DNA from: Sarcocystis neurona
Taxonomy: Eukaryota; Apicomplexa; Conoidasida; Eucoccidiorida; Sarcocystidae
DNA length: 64,000 nt
Direction of reading: 5' to 3'
Assembly: GCA_000727475.1 (NCBI GenBank)
Contig: KL647289.1
Location: forward strand, 8,668,154 to 8,732,153
The notes beneath the pieces are model-generated. The model was not told the origin of the DNA. It ran no database searches and saw nothing but the letters and a program-made list of their open reading frames with translations. Positions 43,196 to 54,300 of the stretch are shown here, in pieces (positions within the stretch are counted from its first letter, which is position 1; each line of letters opens with the position of its first letter). The translations under genes were made by a program, and so were the position numbers.

Positions 43196-44589
43196 TCCTC
43201 TTGGCACTGCTACGCTTCGCAGTCCAGTTGCTGCAGGTGTCGATGCTCTGCATGATGTTGCTGTAGGTGATTCGCACACTCCTTCTGCTCCTCGTGTTCA
43301 CGCGTCTACTTTTATGCTGCTGGCACTGATCTGCTTCACTACGGTGTAGCAGCAGCTGCTGTTGGTGCTTCCTACTATCCGGTACCACGCCGTTGCATTT
43401 ACAACCGTACTGTGACGTCCTTTACTCGGTGGGCTGTTCAATGTTATTCATCGACGGCTGCTTCTGTTGTCCGTTTCCCCTGCTCGTGCTGACAGCAGCC
43501 ACCCGTTGCTGCTGCATTCTCCAAGTGCGCTGCCTTCTGCCCCGTTCTGGTGTTTCTGCCCCCTCGTAGTCGGACTGCTCTCCAGCTTGCTGGTATTCAT
43601 CTGCAAGATGCTTTGCTGCTGCTGCTGCTTCTGCTTGCCGCTGGTGGTAGCTCCTTCTGCGCTTTCTTACTTCTATGGATGAGAGGGCATGCTGCTGCCG
43701 CTACTGCTGTTGCCGACGTGGGGCTCTGGGCGCCGCTCTCTGCTGTATCCACCTTCTGCTCGTCCAGTCATGCTCGGGCTCGTGCTGTGTCTGTTGCCAC
43801 TGCAGCTGCCCACGATGTTACTCCTGCTGTTGCCGCTGCTTTTATTACGGGGTCTGCACCGCTTCTACTGCTGCGGCTGCTACTGCCGGATCGGTTGCTG
43901 GCCGTACAGCTGCACGGGACCTGCCGTTGAGGCGGTGTTGTCTGCTGCTGCATTCCTCTCCTTCGTTTCCGGTTGTTGAACACCTCTGTTGCCGCTGCTA
44001 CTTAAGCTGTCCTTGTGAATGCACCATGTTGATTGCAGATAGTAGTGCGGAGCGCAGGAACCAAAGGAGGACCGCCCTGAATACAAACGACAAGGCTTCC
44101 TCCTAGGGCTGCTGCCCTCCTCACGCTGAAGTGCTCAATAGGTGTCGTCACGGAGCCTTTTTAAGAATACGGCCAACAATCCGGTCGTGCTAATATACAG
44201 GCGTGAGATGCTGGGTTACTGAGGAGACGCGTTGTAAAGACAGAGGCACCGTTGCTGCCGCCGTCTTGGCCAGCGTATCTGCTGCTGCTGATGGCTTCAT
44301 GAGTATAATGTGGACGCAAGAACAGGACACCAGCAAACGGTTCCCTCGCTTGGGGGTGTTGAGTTGGAGCTCGCTGCTGCTGCACCGAATACACAGAAGC
44401 GGCTGCAGTCTGCAGAGCGTGTCTCGCTAACTGCTGAAAGCCACAGCAGAGCTACTGTAGAGCGACATGCGTGAATATATGTACATATGCACACGTACAT
44501 TTGCCCACATAGTTCTGTGTTCTGCTCCTGCGGCAGCAAATAAGAGCTGCGTGGCACACGGCCTCACTGCGGGGCGCGCGCTCGAGAGT
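43196..44589. other. CTG-rich region without supported gene
   Basis: The plus strand is rich in CTG (43480-44000) and then mixed. Frames read as Leu/Cys on the plus strand and Ala/Ser on the minus strand. Possibly intronic to the minus-strand gene on either side. Confidence 0.4.
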
Positions 44590-45906
44590 TATACATGCGT
44601 AATGTGTATATAAATCTGCCTGGAGGCCTATAGGTTCAGTTGTCTCTTGGTTAAGGAAAGAACAGTGCAACACACGTGCAAAACTACGCAAAGATGTAGA
44701 CGGTACGCCCGCTGCAGCCACAGACGTATGGCGAGAGTCTGAGAGCAGAAGAATACACGACTCCCGGCTTGTGCAGAGAAGGTCGTCCTGCGAAATGTAC
44801 CGTCTTAAAGCAGCAGGAGCAGGAGAACCAGCGACAGCTGCACTGGCAGCAGCAGTGGTAGCAGTGGCGTTGATGCAAAGGTTGCAGCACCAGACACTCA
44901 CTACACTGGTGCAGCAAGAGAGCGACGGAAGTGTCCGAGAAGCAGCACCAGAGGCTCAGTTTTTCTGCTGCTGCAGCATCCCCACGAGAGACACGAGCAG
45001 CAGCAACTGCCGGCTGCAGCTGGCCCGCATGAGGGAAGTAAAGTAAAACGAGATAGAGGAAGAGAGGGCTTGCAGCAGAGTGTCACGGCCGATGGAGCAG
45101 CACGAACGGCGCGGCTCGTCTAACGTCGGAAACAGCATAACGGATTCCTTGCCTTGCATAGACAGCACGTGGCTTGAAAGACCACTACTGGTCGGGCTGT
45201 CTGGTGCCTGCGACTCGTGAACAACAGCAGCATCCGGAGAAGCAGCGGTACAAACTGCAGCTGTAGCAGCGACACGTAAGCGAAGAAGTGCCAGCGGCAG
45301 CACCGCTGCGCTTAACTTGTTGCTCTGGATGCAGCTGCTGTACGGTCAGCAACTGTGAGAGAGCTTGTCGGTGGTACAACTGAAGCACACGGGAGAGGCG
45401 ACCCGTCTATAGCAGCCTGCAGTGTGGCTAGCAGCAGCAGTGAGGAGCAGCAGCTGTCAAGAGCAGCGGCCGCGCCAGTAGCGGCAGCCATACACAATAT
45501 CCGTGTTAGAGGGCAGCAGCCGTAAGTCGGAGGAAAGAGAAAGCAGTACAGCGGTGACGAAAAGGGAGCGGCGGATGTAATTCAGATCGACGTCCGCAGC
45601 AGAGACACAAGAAGAACAAACGCACCAGTACACAGCAACAAAAACAGGGGCCATGGCAGCGCTGAAGACAAAGTGTAGCAAGCTTCTTCTCCCATGCAGC
45701 AGCCTAGTAGAGAAAGAGGAGTACTAAGACGTGTATGACGGCAGCACCAAGAGAGTGAAACACTAACAGTGTGCGCATGTCAGTGAAGATATAGTTGGGA
45801 GATCTGCGAACCGTCCGAACAACAGCAATATGAGAAGACGGGGTGGGCCGGTGCTTCGTCCAAAAGGTGCGCAGACACATGACGACTTCCCTCATTCTCT
45901 GTATGG
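44590..45906 (-). CDS. exon blocks of an unidentified minus-strand gene, part membrane-like
   Basis: Four protein-like blocks in transcript order. 45768-45906, after acceptor TTCATCAG, contains MREVVMCLRTFWTKHRPTPS and ends ACACT|GTTAGT. About 45500-45703, after TTTCTCTACTAG, continues in phase and holds a hydrophobic stretch (HFVFSAAMAPVFVAVYWCV) and a second one (SLFVTAVLLSL), which suggests membrane segments. About 45000-45207, after GAGTCGCAG, contains LDEPRRSCCSIGRD and LLQALSSSISFYFTSLMR. About 44590-44815 contains RRYISQDDLLCTSRESC and NQETTEPIGLQADLY. The composition is balanced and free of homopolymers. Only the first junction has a well-supported phase match; the other edges are approximate. 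Neither the 5' start nor the family is identified. It may continue into the exons at 39694-42261. Confidence 0.4.
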
Positions 45907-48563
45907 CTGATGAACATAACGTGTGTCTATTCAGACTGGGAAGGTATGTGCACTTAACAAGGATGTGTAAAGTCGTGTGCACTGGGTAGTTATACATGTT
46001 TATACTGCCAAGGACGCCCCGCTGTTGTCCGTAGAAATTGCAGACAAGTACGTAGATATAGTAGATGACTCTCCCTGTACGTGTGGCATAGATATGTATA
46101 CATACATATATATGTGCATGTGCAGGTAGAGAGATAAGCACACGAACGTGTGAGTTTGATCATGTTGCAACGTATTCTGTACGTCGGCTGGTACAGAATT
46201 GCGACGAGGGCCCGCAGCAATTACCCCTTTGAGAGAACTTTTGTGCTTTCTTCGTATTTGACCGGCATGTGCACTCCTCCGCCGGCGGGACGCACATCGC
46301 ACGCGTGTCAGGAGTTCGCGTTTCTCTGTGATCAAGCTGAGCAGCATAAGCATACGTAACACGGATAGGTACGAGGTGATAGATACAAAGGAATCTAGAA
46401 AACATCTACACGTAGAGAGAAATATATATATATATATATATTTAAATAGCGGAACTACTTTGTGCGCCAGAGGGTGACATGGTGGCTGCTGGCCAAAGAC
46501 AATTTTCAGATAAAAAGACGTATTCGCTCTGTGTTTACACCCCCACTTGTGCAAGAGATCGACGCAGCGCGTACGTCTGCCAACTGCAGTACGATAGTGA
46601 TGTACAGCGGTAGTTGCGGCATTTCTACCTGGTTTCTTCACACGTCGAAGAATGAAAGGTGTGGTTGGCGAACTGTTTCATTATTACGAGTGATCTAACA
46701 GTAGTTCCAGTAGTAGTAGTAATAATAGTAGCGGTAGTAGTCGCAGTAGGGTTCCACCTCGTTGCTGCTCAAGGCGTAAACAGCCATCGTATTGCTGATA
46801 ACTCCGCGTGTCCTCTCTACGTCCACATAACATGCACAAGCCTATAATAATACATAGACACACATATGGGTGTGCATTCGTGTGTATCTCTCCTTCAACA
46901 TACGGTTCTACACACATACATATATAGAGAGAGAGAAGGGGAGAGACTGATAGATGCGTGTACACGAGCTCGAGGGGGTTCACGCCTTTCTTCCCATATA
47001 TAGGTCTACAGAGGTCTACGTGTGTATGTATGTACGTATACAGATCTATATATGTATGTATCTATGTATGTACATACATAATGCAGACATGTACGTGGGT
47101 ATATGTCTGCACAGTTGTGTGGCACTTTTTCGAACATAAATGCTTAGCTGTCCGGAGACGAGGCGTATATGAGCTTCTTGTGTAAAGCCATTGTGGAAGC
47201 AGCGCTTGGCTGTTCGCACAGAGCAGGACCCCACTGTTCCCGCTTTTTTACGTGCTGCCCATCCGAAAATCGATCTAACGGCACATTGTTTTAGCTGTCT
47301 TGGAGCAGCGTCGTAGAGAATTTTAGAGCACTGCTCCGGCTGCTGCGGGTGTAGTAGGCTTCGCGGTGCGCCCGCTGGTGCTGCTGCTGCTTCCTCTGTG
47401 CTGCAGCTATTGATTGCTTGTGCTGTTGCTGCCGCCGGTGCAGTTTTGCTGCCATTCCTTCTGGGGGGACGCGGCCCGACCCAAGCGGCTCCCCTAGTGC
47501 TGCTACTGGCCTAATGCAACTGCTGCTGTGGTTCTCGTACCGTTGATCCTCTCTGCTGCTGCTGCTGCTCCTGCTGCCTACTTCCTCCTAAATGACGCTG
47601 CTGCTACGGCGTTGATGCTTCATTGCAGGCTTTTCTGTTTATCTCTGGGAGTCGTCCTACGCACGTAGATTTCATCAAAGTTCTGTCGCTCAACCGTCAG
47701 GTGAAACTGCGACACGGCACCTGTGTCCGGCTTCCGACGTCCGCTGCTGCTCCGACTGCTAGACAGCCGCAAACTGACACGAAGCAGCGGCAAGTCGGCA
47801 GCAGCACTTGGTGCAGCACCAGCAACAGCAACAGCACCACCAGCGCATGCGCGTCCGCAGTGTGTGCGGGTGTGTGCTGCTGCTTGAGGCGATGCATGCT
47901 GCAGCTGCTGCTCCGTAGGTAGGCGGCCGCCGTTGCTGCCTTTCTGGTGGCTCTGAATTGTAGGGCAAAGGCAAAAGTCGTCCTCACAAGCGTATCTGTT
48001 CTCCGACTCGGAGTATCGCTGTGTTGCATTTGGTGGGCTGCTGCGGTTGCTGCAGAAGGTTTTCCGGCCTAATCGCTACTGCTGTTGCTGCTGCCGCGTC
48101 TGCGGCCTCCACGGCTCTGCGGCACCCAGCAGCTGCCCGTGCTGCTACAGCGGGAATGTCTGCTACAGACGACGCAGATGTGCCCCAGCGATGTAGTACC
48201 AGACCCCACCGTACGGCTCTTGCCGCTGCTGCTGTCACGTTGCTTTGAGCAGAAGGCTCTCCTGCAGCAGCAAAACACGAGCCCAGCCTGGAGCGCTGGT
48301 GGTGTCTACCCGCACAGCACACTCGCTGCAGTTGCTGCCAAGTTGCTGCTGCTGCAACCGCCTCACGTGCTGCTGCTGGAGCACCTAGGCTGTGTCTGTA
48401 GTTGCCGGGTTTCTGCCGCAGCTTCTATGTATGTGCTGGGGCGGGTGTGCTGCCGCTGCAGCAACTTCTCCCGTCTTGCACCTCCTGCTGCAGAAGGTAA
48501 CATGCTCCTGCTGCAGAAGATTATGTGCTGCTGCTGAAGATTATGTGAAGCCACTGCAGACGA
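45907..48563. other. region without a supported gene
   Basis: It contains a TA tract at 46420-46440, TA/TG repeats at 46860-47080 and CTG-rich DNA from 47340 to 48560. Two short plus-strand frames (46150-46359 and 46462-46698) have ordinary composition but begin with GTG. The first overlaps an equally plausible minus reading. They could be exons of a gene I cannot assemble. Confidence 0.35.
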
Positions 48564-49040
48564 TTACGTGAAGCCGCTACAGGCGATCACGTACTCCGGC
48601 TGCTGCTGCTGACAGTGGGTTCCTCTTCTGCGGTGCTGGTGCCGCTCCCTCACGCGCTGCTGCTCCTCTTGCAACGCTTTCACCGCTCTTGCTGCTGCAT
48701 CCGCCTCCTGTCCCGCTGCTTCCCTCGAGACGTCCCCTTCTGCAGGACTGCTGCTGCTGGTGATCCTGGCGGCCCGCGTGGCCCCTTGTGGCGTCGACTG
48801 CTGCTGCTGTTGCTGTTGCTGCGGCAGTGCCTGCGTAGCCGCTGCTCCTGGCGCTGCAATCTCCACAGATGTCCTTCTACTGTTGCTGCTGTGGCAGGAA
48901 TGGGATGTTGCTTCGGCTACTCTGACCGCAGCTGCTCCACACTGTTGTTGCTGTGAGTGAATCTCTCTCAAGCCTCGAGAACTTCTCTTGGGGAGGTCCT
49001 CCCGCTTGAGGCTCCGAGTGGAAAGTCCTGACAGCAGCAG
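48564..49040 (-). CDS. candidate Gln-rich terminal exon
   Basis: The minus strand reads as a hydrophilic protein of about 155 codons ending in a stop at 48564. It contains KREDLPKRSSRGLREIHS, a run of eight Gln, and a charged helical part AARAVKALQEEQQRVRERHQ near the end. This is typical of low-complexity coccidian proteins and differs from the pure Leu/Ala readings of the adjacent array. The upstream junction is not visible, because the frame passes into the repeat array. Function unknown. Confidence 0.3.
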   Translation of the reverse strand: MLLSGLSTRSLKREDLPKRSSRGLREIHSQQQQCGAAAVRVAEATSHSCHSSNSRRTSVEIAAPGAAATQALPQQQQQQQQSTPQGATRAARITSSSSPAEGDVSREAAGQEADAAARAVKALQEEQQRVRERHQHRRRGTHCQQQQPEYVIACSGFT

Positions 49041-50060
49041 CCACAGAAGCACCAGCAGCCACAACAGCAGCCACAGCAGCAGCAGACACAACAGTAGCAG
49101 CAACCACAGCAGCAGCAGCAACCATAGCAGCAGCAGCAGCCATAGCAGCAGCAGCAGCCATAGCAGCAGCAGCAGCCATAGCAGCAGCAGCAGCCATAGC
49201 AGCAGCAGCAGCCATAGCAGCAGCAGCAGCCAAAGGAGCAGCAGCCAAAACAGCAACAGCAGCAGTCAAGACGACAGCAGCAGCAGCCACCACAGCAGCA
49301 GCAGCCACAACAGTAGCCGCAGCCACAGCAGCGGCAACAGCGACAGCAGCAGCAGCCACAGCAGCAGCAGCAGCCACAACAGTAGCCGCAGCCACAGCAG
49401 CGGCAACAGCGACAGCAGCAGCAGCCACAGCAGCAGCAGCAGNNNNNNNNNNNNNNNNNNNNNNNNNNNNNNNNNNNNNNNNNNNNNNNNNNNNNNNNNN
49501 NNNNNNNNNNNNNNNNNNNNNNNNNNNNNNNNNNNNNNNNNNNNNNNNNNNNNNNNNNNNNNNNNNNNNNNNNNNNNNNNNNNNNNNNNNNNNNNNNNNN
49601 NNNNNNNNNNNNNNNNNNNNNNNNNNNNNNNNNNNNNNNNNNNNNNNNNNNNNNNNNNNNNNNNNNNNNNNNNNNNNNNNNNNNNNNNNNNNNNNNNNNN
49701 NNNNNNNNNNNNNNNNNNNNNNNNNNNNNNNNNNNNNNNNNNNNNNNNNNNNNNNNNNNNNNNNNNNNNNNNNNNNNNNNNNNNNNNNNNNNNNNNNNNN
49801 NNNNNNNNNNNNNNNNNNNNNNNNNNNNNNNNNNNNNNNNNNNNNNNNNNNNNNNNNNNNNNNNNNNNNNNNNNNNNNNNNNNNNNNNNNNNNNNNNNNN
49901 NNNNNNNNNNNNNNNNNNNNNNNNNNNNNNNNNNNNNNNCACAGCAGCGGCAACAGCGACAGCAGCAGCAGCCACAGCAGCAGCAGCAGCCACAACAGTA
50001 GCAGCAGCCACAGCAACAGCAGAAGCCAAAACAGCAGCAGCAGCAGCAGCCAAATAACAG
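49040..50060. repeat. CAG-derived 15-bp array, interrupted by a gap
   Basis: Regular units such as AGCAGCAGCAGCCAT (15 bases) at 49110-49240 are followed by longer units of the form CACAGCAGCGGCAACAGCGAC at 49330-49400, repeated again on the far side of the gap. All six frames are open (poly-Ser/His, Gln, Ala, Leu, Cys), so openness is not evidence of coding. Confidence 0.9.
49443..49939. other. assembly gap (497 N)
   Basis: Unknown bases inside the CAG-derived array. Matching repeat units on both sides indicate that the assembler failed within the array. Confidence 0.99.
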
Positions 50061-50406
50061 CGGCAGCAGCCCAACAGCAGGAGCAGCAGCCACAACAGCA
50101 GAAGCAGCAGCGAGCACAGCAGAAGCGGCAGCCACAACAGCAGAAGCAGCGACAACAGCTGCAGCAGCCAGAGAGCAGCGCCAGCTGTCACAGCGGCGGC
50201 AGCCTCGTGGAAGCGGTTGACAGCTTTGCGTAGAGCAACAGCAGGAGAAGGCAGAACAGCGCGGCGAGGAAGGATCACCAGAAAGAGGTTAAAATTGTGT
50301 GACTGTAGATATACGTAGTAAAGTTTGTCGATATATATGGATCTCTCTTTGTGCTGGTGACGCGCAGAACTAGGGCCCTTTCTGGCCACTGCACCAGCTG
50401 CTGTTT

Positions 50407-50949
50407 ATGAGGGGCAGCAACGCTGTGTGTAAGGCGTACGCTTCCGCCATTGCGCGCCACTGCTATGCAGCAACAAGCAGCAGCACACGGCAACAGCAGG
50501 CGCAGGAGCAAGTGACTTATTATCCACAGCCACAGGAGCAGCAGAGTAGCGCCACCAGGGAGCGACGGCAGCAGCAGAGCAAGGCGGAGCAGCAGCTGCA
50601 CCTAGTCAAGCGGAAGGCAAAGCGGCAACCGTCACACGAAGGGGCAGCACAGCTGCAGCAGGAGCAGCAAAAAAGCTCGCGGAAGGGAAGGAGAGGCGAG
50701 AAAAGGACCTCTTTCTACAGGGGAGAAAGCAGCAGCAGCATGCGCGCCCCCAAAGGTTGTAGCTGTTCAGCAGTAGCGTTGCGTCCTTGTGCTGCCGCAG
50801 CAGCGGCGGCAGCAGCAAAGGAATTTTCGTTGCCAGCGGCAGACAACCGCGTCTACGACGCAGAGTACCCAAACAGCAGCAGCAGATCTTCGTCAACAGT
50901 AACAGCAGCAGCAGCAGCAGCAAAGGAGCTCGCGCAGCAGCAGCAGTAG
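50407..50949 (+). CDS. candidate basic, Gln-rich protein or first exon
   Basis: A true ATG begins a 180-codon frame. It contains TRQQQAQEQVTYYPQPQEQQ, basic clusters VKRKAKRQ and SRKGRRGEKR that could act as nuclear localisation signals, an Ala run and a C-terminal Gln run ending at TAG. The composition of the first 110 residues is hydrophilic and protein-like. It lies about 400 bases upstream of the very long frame at 51370 on the same strand and could be its first exon, but I find no clear donor to prove it. Function unknown. Confidence 0.35.
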   Translation: MRGSNAVCKAYASAIARHCYAATSSSTRQQQAQEQVTYYPQPQEQQSSATRERRQQQSKAEQQLHLVKRKAKRQPSHEGAAQLQQEQQKSSRKGRRGEKRTSFYRGESSSSMRAPKGCSCSAVALRPCAAAAAAAAAKEFSLPAADNRVYDAEYPNSSSRSSSTVTAAAAAAKELAQQQQ

Positions 50950-51369
50950 TACGACCAGCACGGACGGAGCTGCAGCAACAGCAGCGGCAGGAAATAAGTT
51001 GCAGAAGAAACAGCAGCAGCCGTGACGGAGCTGCACACGCAGCAGCAGCAAGCTGCACCCGCCGTGATGAAGGAGCTGCAGCACCCCACCGCGGGAAAGG
51101 AGCGCGCGCAGGAGCCAAGGGGCTCCAGCATTGACAGCAGCAAAGCCGCCGCATCGGCAGGAACAAAGCGGCTACATCGGCGGCAGTAAAGCGGATACAC
51201 CAGCAGCAGCAAAGCGATTGCGTCAGCAGCGGCAAAGCGACTGCGTCACCAGCAGCAACAGCGGTGTAGAGGACAGCAGCTACAGCAGCAACAAAGGCGC
51301 CGCAGCAGGAACAGCGGCATCCTGCCACACAAGCGAGAGACAGGTAGCTCTGAGTGGGAGGACTTGAGG

Positions 51370-54300
51370 ATGCGGTGCGGCGGCAGCTGCAGCAGCAACT
51401 GCTGCTGCGGTTGCTCGACCTGGAGAATATACGGCAGCACCACCTGCAGGGGGACCTCTATACAGGAGGCGGCATGCGGAAGACGGCGGCGAGCAGCGGC
51501 GGAGGAGGCGGCAGCAGCAAAGAAGAAGCTAGCAGCAGAGGCAGCAGCAGCAAGAACCCCGGCAGCAGACGCGCCAGGAGAGAGAAAAGACGGGGGGGAA
51601 GCAGCAGGAACAGCAGCAGGAAGAACAGAAGGAAGAGCAACAGTAGCAACGGACGAGGCACTGGCAGCAGCAGGCGGACGAGTCGCAATAGGAGCAGCTT
51701 CAGCAGGGGGTGCACCTGCAGCATCAGCAGAAGCTGCAGCAGCAGCATCAGCAGCACCTGCGTATGCAGGACCCGTAGTGCAGGAGGCGTCTTGTGCTGC
51801 TGCTGCGGTTGGGGTTGGCACGTCGCAGCAACCGAGGGAAAAAGAGGAGCGGCACTTGCTGCTGCTCCTGCGACGCATGCAGAGAGAGCTGAGTGAGCTG
51901 CGTAGACAGCAACAGAGGCAGCAGCACCAGCTGCTCCTGCAGCAGCATCGGCAACGGCGGCTGCTGCTGCTGCTTCGCTCTGGCCGTTGGTGCTGTTGTT
52001 CGCACGACGAAGGGGGGGCAGCAGGTGGTGCCGCTCCTCCTGCTCCTGCGTCTGCAACTGCTGCAGCTGCCCTTGCTGTCCTGTTGCAGCAGAAGCAGCA
52101 GCACCTGCAGCGCCGTCACGTACCCACGCCTCGACAGCTGCAGCAGCAGCAGCATTTGCGGCAACGGAGGGTAGAGCAGCACGGCCAGCAACGAAGAAGT
52201 AAAGAGCGGCAGCAGCAGCAGGGGCAGCAAAGAGACGGGGAACGGCAGCACCAGGAGCACCTGCTGCCGCGGCACAGTCAGGAGGAGCAGCACAGAGGGG
52301 GGCAGCAGGAGGTGCCGCAAGGACAGCAACAGCAGCCGCAGCAGCCGCAGCAGCCGCAGGACAACCACCAGCAGCAGGAGTGCCACCCGCCGCAGGAGCA
52401 GCAACCGGAGCAACGTGGCGAGCAGCAGTCAAAGGAAGCGGAGGAGGAGCAGGCGGAGGAGCAGCACGGACAGAAGGATGAGAAAAGATGTCAGCAGCGC
52501 CAGACGCAGCAGAACAAGCAGCAGCAAGCGCTGCTGCACCGTGAACGCCAGCATGAGCAGTTCGACGAGCAGCCGCAGCGGCAGGAGGCGGGGCAGAAGC
52601 AGCAACAGCAGAAGCACGCCTGCTGGGCCGAGGGGGAGGACGAGGAGCAGCAGCAGGAATGGGCAGCTGCTGCACTAGAAGAAGCGATATGGGATGCCCT
52701 GAGGCGAGGCACGCCACCTTTGAGGACGCGCGTGCTGCAGGCCGCGAGGCTCTGCACTGCTGCAGCGGCAGAAATAACTGCTGCAGCAGGGACTTCCGCA
52801 GGAGCGGGAACTTCCGCAGCAACAGGAGCTTTCGAAGGATGCGTAGCAGCTACAGTGTCCGCAGCAGCATCTACAGCCGTAGCGGGCTCTGCAAAGACAT
52901 TTTCCTTGTCAGCAGAGGGTGCACCCGACAGGAACTGCATTCCACTGCAGCAGCAGCAGCAGCAAGCGGAAGTAGCTCGGTGCAGTGGCAGCAACAGCAG
53001 CAGCAGCTGTAGCCATAGCAGTTGTAGTCACAGCAGCAGCAATAGCGGCACCGCGGTTGACATGCCGGCACTAGAAGGTTTTACTTGTGAAGAAGAAAGA
53101 GAGAGAGACACGGACGAGTCAGCAGCAGGAAAGCAGTTGTCCGGCTGCTGGGTTTTGCTGCTGCTCGTACGGGTGGAGCAGCTGCTGGGTGCGCGTCTTT
53201 CTGACAGAAGCAGCGGCAGCAGCAACAAAAACTGTGTGGGCGGGAGCGGAGGCAGCGAGCGTTTTTGCTGCAGCAGCTGCTGCACTCTGAATGTGAACCT
53301 TCAGAACAGCAGCAGCAGCAGGGAGGTATGTTGCAGCAGAAGCAGGTGCTGCGGCAACAGAGGGGAGCGCAGCGGAGATAGCCAACACGTGAGCGTCCGC
53401 AGTCCGCGGAGAAACACCAGCAGCGCAGACACCAGGCGCATCAGCAGCAGCAGCAGAAGCAGTAAAAGCAGCGGCGGCAGCAGCACACACCTTGGCAGCA
53501 GCAGCAGCAGCCGGGTCTTCAGCCGATCTCTGCAGAGCGAGGGAAACGGCAGCAGCAGAGAATACGACTGCAAGAGCAGCGTGAACAGCAGCAGAATGCA
53601 TCGCAGCAGCAGCAGCCGTAGGAGCAGGAAACACCTCGACAGCAGCAGCGTTCAGGACAGCACCGGCACCTGTGAGGGCAAATCACACAACACCGAGGGA
53701 AGCAGCAGCGAGAGCCCGGGCGATCAGCAGAGACACAGCAGCAGGTGTGAGAAGGGAGGAGGAGAGAGGAGCAGCAGCTCGCGCAGTCACGTTCAGAGGC
53801 GCAGCGGCAGCAGTGGGACTTGGTGCAGCAGAATTCTGCGTGTTCAAGTGCAGCAGCAGCAGCAACAGGGGGCCGCGCAGTTCGCTCGCGAGCGGTGTTT
53901 GCAGCAGCAGGGATGCGACACCTCGCAGCAGCGGCAGGAATCTGACGAAAGGCAACGAGGGCAGCAGCAGCAGCAGCTGAGGGGGGCGGAGAGCTGCGAG
54001 GAGGAGTGCGTGCAATGGGGCGAAGGTGAGGAAGCTGCGAAGCAGAAGCAGCAGCAGCGTAGAGAAGAAGTAGGAGTAAGGAGAGCGAAAGGAGAGAGAG
54101 AAGTGTGGTTTTTAGAACAGCACCAGCAGGACGAAAATCACAGGACACAGCCAGCAGCCAGAGGTGACGCTGCGCGAAGGTGTGAGCCACGTGCTGCTGC
54201 GGGTGCTGGTACCTTTGCTGCTGCTGGTGCCGACCGAAGGAAGGCGGCAGTGCTGCTGCGGTGTGTTGTTCCAGCAGAAGTGGCGCGACGCAGCGGCCTG

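Noticed and set aside
42560..43388. Minus-strand frames of 239 and 260 codons with GPKAG or QRQEG repeats
   Set aside because: They are alternative readings of the same 15-bp minisatellite. They begin at GTG or lack splice context, and plus frames are equally open.
48877..50389. Frames of 340-470 codons on both strands over the second gap
   Set aside because: They consist of poly-Leu, Ala, Cys or Ser readings of a CAG array plus N. All frames are open, so none is supported.
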